Of a stretch of 64,000 nt of DNA, positions 56,571-64,000 are shown piece after piece. Under the pieces are notes generated by a model. That model did no database searches, was not told the origin of the DNA, and was given only the letters and a program-made list of their open reading frames with translations. The translations under genes and the position numbers were made by a program. Positions within the stretch are counted from its first letter, which is position 1; each line of letters begins with the position of its first letter. The DNA lies in the NCBI RefSeq assembly GCF_023283535.1, contig NZ_JAKILT010000011.1, positions 1 through 64,000 of the forward strand. Reading direction: 5' to 3'. The stretch comes from Shewanella sairae. Its GTDB lineage: Bacteria; Pseudomonadota; Gammaproteobacteria; Enterobacterales; Shewanellaceae.

Positions 56571-58634
56571 TTAAAAGCTATACATCACTGACACACCAAT
56601 ATTGCGAGGGTCAACGACAGCTGCGTAACCATGATCATAACCACGCCCCGGCGGCTCGTTGACTGTCAGTGCTTTTTCATCAAACAGGTTGTTTACAAAG
56701 GCACTTATACGCCATTGTTCTGTTTGGTAATCAATATTTAAGCGGCTTACGATGTAATCACCTGCAACTCGCTCAGGCGTATTGGCAATATCCGCAAAAT
56801 ACTCATCAACATAATTGCCTGATACACCAAAGGTTATTTCATCATTAAACCAATATTTTAGTCCTAAGTTAGCGGTAAAATTGGGCGCTGAATTTAGCTC
56901 ATTGCCAATAATGTCACCATAGCTTGGATCGGCTTGTTTGATCTCAGACTCTAACCAACCCGCACCAGATACTAACTGCCAGTCACTGCCCAACATCGCA
57001 ATAAACTCTAGCTCTAAACCATAGGTGACGGCTTTATCAATGTTAGTGATCCGGCGAAGGCTGTTTGAAGCTTGGTAACCGTCATAGCCGTTATAGAACA
57101 AGTTAGCATTTAAGCTAACGTTACTATTATCGAAACTACTACGTGAACTGAGCTCATAGGTATCAACCGACTCTTCATCGTAATAGTAGTAATCACCACC
57201 ACCCGGCGTCAGCGCTAGTGCACCACCACCAGCGTTATAGCCTTGGCGACCACTTAAGGCTAACGTTGTGCTCTCACTCAAACCGTATTGCAGCACAAGC
57301 TTAGGTAAAGCAACGGTTTTGGCTTTATCTAGGAGCTCATCAACGGCGCTGCCACGAAACTGCATGGCAAAGTTTCGAGTTTGCTCGTCGCGCATCACCC
57401 GACCACCCGCGGTTAACCACCACTTGTCAGCCAATGCATAGGTCAGCTCACCATAAACCGATGATGAAGTGCTGCTGTCGTCACCACCATAACTAAAGCC
57501 GCCGACACTGCTAAAATCTTGTTCCCGCTTGTAATAAGCAAGGCCAACAAAACCATTGAAATCTCTATCGTTTAAACCAAAGCTGTACTTACCATCAACC
57601 GTGTAGCTTTTATCATTCATTGCCACTGTAGCTTCGTCTGTGGCAATGGGCTCGTAAGAGTCAAAGCCCCAATCGTAATCCATATAAGCGACCAGCAGAT
57701 CTAATGCTTGGCCCTCGCTAAGCTGGTAATCAAAGTTGACTGAATGAGTACTTGATTTGGTTTTAATATAACGTTGAAAAATTGGCTCATAAGCCCAAGG
57801 GTCGTCACCTTTAAAGTAGTTACGCCCAGAGTCGCCACGTTCATCGTTATAAGCAAAACTGTATTGAATGCTTAAGTCTTCAAGCCCTGCTGGTTGCCAC
57901 AACAGCTTGCTGCGCCAGCGATTGGTATCTAATTCATTTTGGTCGAAGGTTTTTGGGTTGGTTGAGTAAACTTCACCTTTATTGTAGGTGTTACCCGTTA
58001 CATTTTGGCCAGTGATACGAAATGCTAATTGGTCGTCCAGAATCGGGCCCGACAACATCACTGCGCTATCGACAAAGCTATCTTGGTCACGATAGCCTAT
58101 GCGCGCCGCTCCCTGCCAGTCAAAGGTTGGATCGGCGGTTTTAATAAATACCGTGCCACCAATGCTATTGCGACCATTAATGGTTGATTGTGGGCCGCGA
58201 AATACTTCAATTTGCTCAATATCCCAAAGACCTGTATCACCAGTAAGGTCAGCAACAAAAGGCTCTGCTACGCCATCAACTAAGGTCGAAACACGAGCTT
58301 TAGCACCACCAGTAAAAGAGTTAAAACCTGTCGCGCTACCATTACCCGTTACACCACGAACATCAGGAACCGCACCAGTGGTGACCACTATGTTCGGCAC
58401 TTCTGACAACGCAGCTGAAACAGACTGATATTGACCACTATCTAAGGTCTCCTTATCAATAACCGCAACTGATGAAGTGGTATCTTTTAGGCTACGCTCA
58501 ACCTTTTCACCATATACAGTAATCACTTCAATCCCTGCATCAGGCACCATATTGTCAGCATAAGCTGGCGTAAAAATAGGACTACATAAAATAGCAGTGA
58601 CAACAAGATTTCTTCTATACACCCTTAATTCCAT
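56571..58634 (-). CDS. TonB-dependent receptor, iron-linked
   Basis: 687 residues, outer membrane. Signal peptide ends AYA, TonB-box-like IEVITVYGEK, plug motifs SVAVIDKETLDSGQ, IEQIEVFRGPQSTINGRNSIGGTVFIKT, and the barrel ending NIGVSVMYSF. The divergent PepSY operon and a TGATAAT Fur half-site between them suggest ferric-siderophore uptake. Single gene, ending at the shared terminator. Confidence 0.9.
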   Translation of the reverse strand: MELRVYRRNLVVTAILCSPIFTPAYADNMVPDAGIEVITVYGEKVERSLKDTTSSVAVIDKETLDSGQYQSVSAALSEVPNIVVTTGAVPDVRGVTGNGSATGFNSFTGGAKARVSTLVDGVAEPFVADLTGDTGLWDIEQIEVFRGPQSTINGRNSIGGTVFIKTADPTFDWQGAARIGYRDQDSFVDSAVMLSGPILDDQLAFRITGQNVTGNTYNKGEVYSTNPKTFDQNELDTNRWRSKLLWQPAGLEDLSIQYSFAYNDERGDSGRNYFKGDDPWAYEPIFQRYIKTKSSTHSVNFDYQLSEGQALDLLVAYMDYDWGFDSYEPIATDEATVAMNDKSYTVDGKYSFGLNDRDFNGFVGLAYYKREQDFSSVGGFSYGGDDSSTSSSVYGELTYALADKWWLTAGGRVMRDEQTRNFAMQFRGSAVDELLDKAKTVALPKLVLQYGLSESTTLALSGRQGYNAGGGALALTPGGGDYYYYDEESVDTYELSSRSSFDNSNVSLNANLFYNGYDGYQASNSLRRITNIDKAVTYGLELEFIAMLGSDWQLVSGAGWLESEIKQADPSYGDIIGNELNSAPNFTANLGLKYWFNDEITFGVSGNYVDEYFADIANTPERVAGDYIVSRLNIDYQTEQWRISAFVNNLFDEKALTVNEPPGRGYDHGYAAVVDPRNIGVSVMYSF

Positions 58635-58685
58635 GGGTTACCTCTAGTTACAGTTAGTATCAATTTGTTGCGGCAACAATTTACA

Positions 58686-58710
58686 GTAAATGATAATGAC
58701 TCGCAATTGC
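58686..58710. promoter_or_regulatory. Probable Fur site between receptor and PepSY operon
   Basis: AAATGATAATGACTCGCAAT: the TGATAAT half (58691-58697) is exact, the other half is weak. Central in the 141-base divergent promoter. Confidence 0.45.
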
Positions 58711-58775
58711 GAACAGTTCACATTTACATTACCATTTACACAAATCTGAAATATTGATCACAAGAGAGGAAACAA

Positions 58776-59042
58776 ATGGAAGGGTTTCAACTAGCCGCGG
58801 TTATTCTGACAATCATTGGTAGTGGACTGATTTACGCCACTAGCAAACATCAGCGCTTGCTACGAAAACCTCAACCTAAGGTGTTAGCTTGGTTAGGCGC
58901 TTGCCTGCTGTTATTTGCACTATTAAGTTGGTGGCAACTACTTACCCCCACGGCCGCAATCTTTACTTGGCTATTTACAGCCATGACCTTGTTAATCGCT
59001 CTGCCGCTTTCCACCTTATTTGATAGCCGAGAAGAGTGCTAA
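58776..59042 (+). CDS. Small membrane protein of a siderophore-linked operon (DUF3325-like)
   Basis: 88 residues with three membrane helices (FQLAAVILTIIGSGLIYAT; VLAWLGACLLLFALLSWW; AAIFTWLFTAMTLLIALPLS). Size and place resemble the DUF3325 proteins that precede DUF3649 and PepSY genes near TonB receptors. Function unknown; likely a helper of the iron-reducing PepSY protein. RBS GAGAGGA. It shares a TAATG junction with the next gene. Confidence 0.75.
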   Translation: MEGFQLAAVILTIIGSGLIYATSKHQRLLRKPQPKVLAWLGACLLLFALLSWWQLLTPTAAIFTWLFTAMTLLIALPLSTLFDSREEC

Positions 59043-59338
59043 TGCCAAGTGTTCAGCAACACAAAATTCAGCCTCATTGGTGGCGCAAGAGCTTTATAGC
59101 CCTCTTTTTAGGCTTAGGTTTTGCTTACGGAAGCGTTGCCCTGTTTGCATGGTTCGGCCCAGGTGGTATCGATGCACCGGTCAAGGTGCAGTTCAATATG
59201 TGGATGATTAGCTTGATCTGGTTGCCAATTTTGGCTGGCGTATTTCTATTTCGCAGTGCTAAAAGCGCTTTTATAACCTTATTAGGTGCGAATGCACTGG
59301 TTTATTCAATTTTTGCTTTTTTGTGGTGGTTACAATGA
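59042..59338 (+). CDS. Small membrane protein of a siderophore-linked operon (DUF3649-like)
   Basis: 98 residues, three hydrophobic segments (ALFLGLGFAYGSVALFAW; MWMISLIWLPILAGVFLF; LLGANALVYSIFAFLWW). The segment FNMWMISLIWLPI fits DUF3649 proteins. The ATG overlaps the previous stop (TAATG) and its stop overlaps the next start (ATGA), so the three genes are translationally coupled. Confidence 0.75.
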   Translation: MPSVQQHKIQPHWWRKSFIALFLGLGFAYGSVALFAWFGPGGIDAPVKVQFNMWMISLIWLPILAGVFLFRSAKSAFITLLGANALVYSIFAFLWWLQ

Positions 59339-60942
59339 AAATTCGCTCAGATGTATTGCGAACTTATCAATCGATTCATACTTGGACAGGGATCACCACA
59401 GGACTGCTATTATTCATCGCCTTTTTCGCCGGTGCACTCACCATGTTCAAGCCGCAAATTGAACAATGGGCAACCCCACCGCACACTCAGCTAAGCCCAA
59501 TCGCACAGCAAGATTACGATCAATTAATTAGCAAAGCCGTTAATCAATACGACAAGGCCGCCGATGGTTTTAAGGTCAATTTTACTGCAGATTTATCGCC
59601 ACTCACATGGTTTGAGAAAGGCGGCGGACGCGGCTTTAGACTCGATGATAGTTTACGCCATGCAACATTAGATGATGACGGCAATATTACGACTCAACTC
59701 AGTACTACCAATGAGTTAGGCGAGCTTATCGATCAGCTACATCGCACCGCGGCGATCCCCGGCAAGCTTGGTCATGAAGACATTGGCGTGTTGATTTTAG
59801 GCCTAGCGGCGCTGCTTTACTTTATTGCTTTAGTATCTGGGGTCATTGTATTACTGCCAACATTAGTCAAAAGCTTATTTGCGTTACGACAACATAAAGG
59901 TGCCAACCGCTTTTGGTTAGATAGCCACAACCTCGTTGGTGTGGTTAGCTTGCCATTTCACCTCATCATAGCCTGGACTGTAGTGGTGTTTGCTTTTCAT
60001 GACCCTTTTTATGGTGGGCTGCAGCAGGTTTATGGCGAGCAAGCTATGTTTGAGCCAAGAGCAAAGTCAGATATAGAGTATTCCGTCACTCAGTTACCTT
60101 CAATTAATGAGCATATCGAATGGGTTAATCAGCTAGCAAGTGATTACCGAATCAAGAGCATGGAATACGATAAGTTATCTAGCACCACGCCCTCGCTTGC
60201 GGTGGAAGTGGTTGCCAATGACCGAGTGATGCGTGGTGGCTATAGCGATTACATTTATCTAAACCCCTATACCTACAAAATTGAATTTAGCACTGTTCAT
60301 CAAGCAAAAGACGGTCCATATGGCGATATCGTTAATAGCTTTTTTGCACTGCACTTTGGTAATTATGGCGGCGGATTTACCCGTTGGGTTTACTTCAGTC
60401 TTGGTTTGCTAGGGGCATTTTTATTTTACAGTGGCAACCTACTTTGGCTTGAAAAGCGACGTCAAAAACAGCCGCAGCAAAAACGCTCAGTACGCTTTAT
60501 GGCATCACTCACCATTGGCATCTGTTTAGGCTCCATGCTTGGAGTGAGTAGCGCAATCCTTGCAACTAAATGGTTGTATTTGTTCAATGAGCAGATTAAC
60601 CAACACTATTTAAGCTGTTATTACCTGGTTTTCTTTGCCGCGCTTATCTATAGCTTTGCACGAGGGGCTGCCGTTGCAGCAATTCACCTACTCAAACTGC
60701 TGGCACTGAGCTGCCTGTTAATCCCAATAAGCTCGCTATTAACCCTATGGGTGCCGGGACTAACTTCTTGGGCGCCAGCTGACTTTAGTGGAGGATTAAT
60801 TGAGCTAATGGCTTTACTGTTTGCTGGGATCTTTTACTTAGCAGCAACAAAAGCACAGCTCCGCAGTACACAGGGAGAGCCCAATAGTATTTGGGCTGTC
60901 GAACCTAAAGCAAACAGCAAGCTAGTGGTTAATGAGGTCTGA
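59335..60942 (+). CDS. PepSY-associated transmembrane protein (siderophore-linked reductase type)
   Basis: 535 residues. The start LRTYQSIHTWTGITTGLLLFIAFFAGALTMFKPQIE is the PepSY_TM signature, followed by helix pairs with conserved His (DSHNLVGVVSLPFHLIIAW; FFALHFGNYGGGFTRWVYF) that may bind haem or metal. Related proteins reduce or release iron from siderophores at the inner membrane. ATG 59335 overlaps the previous gene's stop; a GTG at 59323 is four codons upstream. Confidence 0.85.
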   Translation: MKIRSDVLRTYQSIHTWTGITTGLLLFIAFFAGALTMFKPQIEQWATPPHTQLSPIAQQDYDQLISKAVNQYDKAADGFKVNFTADLSPLTWFEKGGGRGFRLDDSLRHATLDDDGNITTQLSTTNELGELIDQLHRTAAIPGKLGHEDIGVLILGLAALLYFIALVSGVIVLLPTLVKSLFALRQHKGANRFWLDSHNLVGVVSLPFHLIIAWTVVVFAFHDPFYGGLQQVYGEQAMFEPRAKSDIEYSVTQLPSINEHIEWVNQLASDYRIKSMEYDKLSSTTPSLAVEVVANDRVMRGGYSDYIYLNPYTYKIEFSTVHQAKDGPYGDIVNSFFALHFGNYGGGFTRWVYFSLGLLGAFLFYSGNLLWLEKRRQKQPQQKRSVRFMASLTIGICLGSMLGVSSAILATKWLYLFNEQINQHYLSCYYLVFFAALIYSFARGAAVAAIHLLKLLALSCLLIPISSLLTLWVPGLTSWAPADFSGGLIELMALLFAGIFYLAATKAQLRSTQGEPNSIWAVEPKANSKLVVNEV

Positions 60943-60964
60943 TTTATCACAAAGTATTAGCCGC

Positions 60965-62032
60965 TTATCGTGTTACCGAACAAGCGGCTAATGACTTAAA
61001 CCTGACCACCCGTACTAAAAAGTGGTGCACCAGCCATATCAATAGTGAAGTCACCACCACAGCCACAACAATAGAGCTAAAGCGATAACAGATTGAGAAA
61101 AAGGCATCTTGTTGCTCAGGCACAAAACTACTGGTTAACGGCACCGTAAGTGCAGACATTGCCGAAAAGCCAATTCCCGCTTTTATGCCACCCATCGCCA
61201 GCCAACGACAAAAAATAGCCGCAGCAATAGCAAAGCCCAACAAAAACAAAATCATATTGTTCGCTAGGCTATATAAAGTCAGCTGTAATATCATCCCAGC
61301 TAAACAGCCTAGAAAAGTGCCTAGGATTCTAATTTTGGCCACAGCCATAGAGCCGATAAACGTCATTGGCGCTAACACTATCAATATTGACGCTTGCGCT
61401 GATAGCGAGTCATTTAGATCGGCTACCTGAAACAAAATAAATGCCGCCATGGCAACTATCCAACCAAGCGCCGCTTGCCTGACCATGCCTAAATGATCTT
61501 TACGTTGATTGTCATTATGGGTTTTCGCTTGATTTTGGTTTGCTAAATGCGACAAAGGCTGAGGATTGCAAGGCTCTGGAAACAGGTAAAATGCCAGTGC
61601 GACAACGGGCCCAGTTAACAATGCAGATGCCACCAGCCCCATCACAAAGTCTTCTAAATCAAAGCCCTGATAACTGCCATAGTTGAGCAGGATTGAGCCC
61701 ATCAGTAACCCAACATAACCAAACAGATAGCTGCTTTTATGGGTCATAGCGATGCACTTACACAGCAGCATAATTGCTACCACTAGCGTCATTAACAAGG
61801 GGTACGGCTGAAAGAAACCTATGATGAAGGTCACTTGGATACAAACCCAAATAACAGCAATCACTAACTGCGCTATTAAGCCGCTATTCCACCTATCAAT
61901 TTGAGTTAACACAAACATAGGCAGCAATGCAGCAAACATGCCATTTGACCAGCCAAACACTAAAGTGACAGCGAGCCCAAGCACAGTACCAAACCAGATC
62001 CGTTGAGTCTTTAATAAGGTTTCTTGCTGCAC
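60965..62032 (-). CDS. DUF2955 / FUSC-like inner-membrane protein
   Basis: 355 residues with about ten membrane helices in two groups divided by a polar loop (LSHLANQNQAKTHNDNQRKD, about 165-185). The type is typical of DUF2955 proteins paired with a HlyD-like subunit, as here, presumably an efflux pair for aromatic acids or drugs. The start is GTG at 62032 with AAGGAG seven bases before it. It follows the HlyD gene after 46 bases. Confidence 0.8.
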   Translation of the reverse strand: MQQETLLKTQRIWFGTVLGLAVTLVFGWSNGMFAALLPMFVLTQIDRWNSGLIAQLVIAVIWVCIQVTFIIGFFQPYPLLMTLVVAIMLLCKCIAMTHKSSYLFGYVGLLMGSILLNYGSYQGFDLEDFVMGLVASALLTGPVVALAFYLFPEPCNPQPLSHLANQNQAKTHNDNQRKDHLGMVRQAALGWIVAMAAFILFQVADLNDSLSAQASILIVLAPMTFIGSMAVAKIRILGTFLGCLAGMILQLTLYSLANNMILFLLGFAIAAAIFCRWLAMGGIKAGIGFSAMSALTVPLTSSFVPEQQDAFFSICYRFSSIVVAVVVTSLLIWLVHHFLVRVVRFKSLAACSVTR

Positions 62033-62078
62033 AACAATCTCCTTCTTCAGCTAAAAATCATTAGATTAAGCAATGGAT

Positions 62079-63146
62079 TTAATAGATATAGTGCAGCAGG
62101 CTAACAAGGTGAATTTGGGCTTTTGCAAGCAAGCCCCATAGCCAGTTTTCACTAGGGTACAGCACTACCGTCGCGCGGGAGCCGACAAATAGTGGCTTAG
62201 GTAACGCATGCTCGCTAGCAAGGTTAATTCTGACTCGCTGAGCATCTCTGACCCAACGATTATTGACCTCTACCTGAGTCAATTGCCCATTTGGGCTTTG
62301 CTGCGCCGCCGCTACGCCAAAGTCTCGACTTTGCACATTAAAAATAAATACCTCCCCCGGAAAAGCATCAAATGCCACTAACCCTTTTGACTGCTTGTTG
62401 ATCTTAGCCACAGCCTTTTCTCGAAAGTCAGCCGCTACCCACAACGAATCGTTAGGAATGAAAGTCAGTAGAGGCATGTTTGCGTTGGCTGTACTGCCGA
62501 CTTCAAGCTGCAGGTTAGTCACCACCCCATCACTTGGCGCAAACACTTGTGTATGAACAAGATCTAGCTTGGCCTGCTTGAGTGCATTTTGCGCCGCACG
62601 AACGCCGTTACTCTGTCCCGGCGCACGACCAAGCTGCACCTTAAGAGCCAGCAATTCTTGCTTAGCAGCATCGAGGCTTGAACGTGAGGCATTATTATCG
62701 GCTAAGGCGTTATCTAACATAGAAACAGACACCAACTGCCGCTTAGCTAACTGACTAATACGTAAGTACTCGCTATTGGCATTATCAAACACCGCTTTAC
62801 TGGTTGCCACATTGGCTGTTGCTGCAGCGACTTTTGCGTACATGGCCTGCTCTTGCTCAAAAGCTTGTTCCAGTGTGAGCTGCGCTTTCTCGACAGCTAG
62901 CTGGTATTTTTGTTTATCGATGCTAAAGAGCTTATCGCCCTTACTGACCTGTTGATTATTCTCAATCTGCACAGCAACAACCGTACCAGTGACCTCAGAA
63001 GCCAATTGAATCACATAGCCCTGCACCCTGCTTTCAGTGGTTAACGGCGCATAACGATCTGCAATTACGATATAGCCGACCAAAATAACAAAAAGAATAA
63101 TGAGGCTTTGCATCCAACGACGAAAAGCATGTTCTGCGGTTTGCAT
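62079..63146 (-). CDS. HlyD/EmrA family periplasmic adaptor
   Basis: 355 residues: one N-terminal membrane helix (SLIILFVILVGYIVIADRY), a lipoyl half-motif (GTVVAVQIENNQQVSKGDKLFSID), a coiled-coil hairpin, the second lipoyl half (VFAPSDGVVTNLQLEVGSTANA) and a beta-barrel. It links an inner-membrane pump to an outer-membrane channel; no TolC-like gene lies in the window. ATG 63146 is preferred to a TTG at 63164. Confidence 0.88.
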   Translation of the reverse strand: MQTAEHAFRRWMQSLIILFVILVGYIVIADRYAPLTTESRVQGYVIQLASEVTGTVVAVQIENNQQVSKGDKLFSIDKQKYQLAVEKAQLTLEQAFEQEQAMYAKVAAATANVATSKAVFDNANSEYLRISQLAKRQLVSVSMLDNALADNNASRSSLDAAKQELLALKVQLGRAPGQSNGVRAAQNALKQAKLDLVHTQVFAPSDGVVTNLQLEVGSTANANMPLLTFIPNDSLWVAADFREKAVAKINKQSKGLVAFDAFPGEVFIFNVQSRDFGVAAAQQSPNGQLTQVEVNNRWVRDAQRVRINLASEHALPKPLFVGSRATVVLYPSENWLWGLLAKAQIHLVSLLHYIY

Positions 63147-63246
63147 GAATAAATCCAAGGTCAATCTGAGGGCTGCGTAGTATAGATATTACTAATTAGA
63201 TTAAATAGAATGATAAATAGGCCGCTTACAACCTACAGGTAGGACA

Positions 63247-64000
63247 ATGAATATTAGTATGGATGACTTACAGCTATTTGTACTGACTGTGCAGCATGGC
63301 GGGATCAGCGCCGCAGCTAAACAGCAATCCTTACAACGTTCAAAAGTCAGCAGACGCTTACAAGAGCTAGAAAAGTCATTAGGTTGCCAGCTACTCATTC
63401 GCACCACACGTAAGATAGAGCTCACTGAAAATGGCCGTTTACTGTATCAGCAAATCAATCAACCTTTAACGGGTGTCGCCCAAGCAGCCAAGTTACTCAG
63501 TAATCAACAAAAGTCAGTACAAGGCGTGTTAAGAGTGGCGGTACCTGCCGCACTTATTACCTCAAATATGTTCGCTCTCTTATTAGAAAAGTACCTTGAG
63601 CAATTTGCAGACGTACAGCTAGAGGTTCTGCATTGCCAAGAGAGCATTGATCTTAAGAGACAAAATGTCGATATTCAGATCTTACCCGATGGGGTAAAAG
63701 TGCAGAACGAGGACTATGTGCAGCAAACACTGCTGCGTTTTCCCAGCAGTTTAATTGCCTCACAGCAATACCTGCAAAGTCATCCAAGTATCACAGAGCT
63801 TAGCGAGCTTACTCATCACCCACTGATGGTTAGTCGTTATAATCAGGCATCTCTACCTGATAACCTCACCCTGAGATTATGCTCCGATGATCTACGTTTA
63901 ATTCAGCATATGGCGACCACAGGCAAAGGTGTAGCCTTACTACCGACCATCTTAGTCAAAGATGCGCTGCAATCAGGCGAGCTTGAAGCAATACTGATTC
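63247..64000 (+). CDS. LysR family regulator, 3' end outside the window
   Basis: 251 codons visible. N-terminal helix-turn-helix MDDLQLFVLTVQHGGISAAAKQQSLQRSKVSRRLQELEKSLGCQLLIRTTRKIELTENG, then the substrate-binding domain (VQGVLRVAVPAALITSNMF; DLKRQNVDIQILPDGV; HMATTGKGVALLPTILV). About 40-50 residues are missing. RBS AGGACA. Divergent from the HlyD/DUF2955 pair with a 100-base gap, so it probably regulates that pair. Confidence 0.9.
   Translation, partial: MNISMDDLQLFVLTVQHGGISAAAKQQSLQRSKVSRRLQELEKSLGCQLLIRTTRKIELTENGRLLYQQINQPLTGVAQAAKLLSNQQKSVQGVLRVAVPAALITSNMFALLLEKYLEQFADVQLEVLHCQESIDLKRQNVDIQILPDGVKVQNEDYVQQTLLRFPSSLIASQQYLQSHPSITELSELTHHPLMVSRYNQASLPDNLTLRLCSDDLRLIQHMATTGKGVALLPTILVKDALQSGELEAILI

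Overview
The window is ordinary chromosomal DNA of a marine-type gammaproteobacterium, most likely Shewanella. Reasons are a periplasmic flavoprotein plus tetraheme cytochrome c respiratory cassette, a B12 salvage and uptake cluster beside metH, an add gene behind a purine riboswitch, and MetJ, ArgR and Fur sites of enterobacterial/Vibrio/Shewanella type. No tRNA, rRNA, insertion sequence, prophage or CRISPR array was seen. This reading is from the sequence alone; no database search was run.

Layout: 1-4.9 kb holds the start of a leftward gene at the edge, a 1 kb regulatory region with three 29-bp repeats and a long hairpin, then a three-gene periplasmic cassette: a Tat-exported fumarate/urocanate-reductase-like flavoprotein, an exported aromatic amino acid lyase homologue that lacks the usual MIO-forming Ala-Ser-Gly, and a small tetraheme cytochrome c. 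4.9-6.0 kb has two small membrane proteins (MAPEG, HdeD). 6.2-15.6 kb is a leftward cobalamin region: cobC, then a cobalamin riboswitch, a 12-codon leader ORF overlapping the btuD start, btuD, btuC, cobT, cobS, cobU, cobQ, cobO and btuF, with a 166-bp repeat array between cobO and btuF. metH (15.9-19.6 kb) follows rightward behind Met boxes, so the main B12 user sits beside the B12 supply genes.

19.7-30.5 kb is mixed housekeeping: an acetyltransferase-like protein, a Gfa-family protein, a flavin monooxygenase, a DUF465 protein, add with an adenine-type riboswitch, a methyltransferase, an amino-acid ABC transporter behind a tandem ARG box (so probably arginine or another basic amino acid), a Sel1 lipoprotein, a truncated DUF2938 gene and a TM2 protein. 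31-48 kb has a lipoprotein Ntn-hydrolase of the penicillin/AHL acylase family, a quinone-reductase-like flavodoxin-fold protein, nupC, a DUF2076 protein, an S9 peptidase, a calcium-motif lipoprotein, an unrecognised 1193-residue protein, a MORN-repeat lipoprotein split from its signal peptide by a one-base frameshift, and a small charged protein.

48-64 kb carries ndh, a small secreted protein, an iron block (TonB receptor with a Fur box, PiuC-type hydroxylase), a nimR/nimT-like pair, a second TonB receptor divergent from a three-gene inner-membrane PepSY operon, and a DUF2955/HlyD efflux pair divergent from a LysR gene that runs off the right edge. The observations most worth following up are the MIO-less exported lyase in a respiratory cassette, the riboswitch/leader-peptide arrangement at btuD, the 166-bp repeats with a conserved hydrophobic reading frame, the frameshifted lipoprotein, and the orphan 1193-residue protein.
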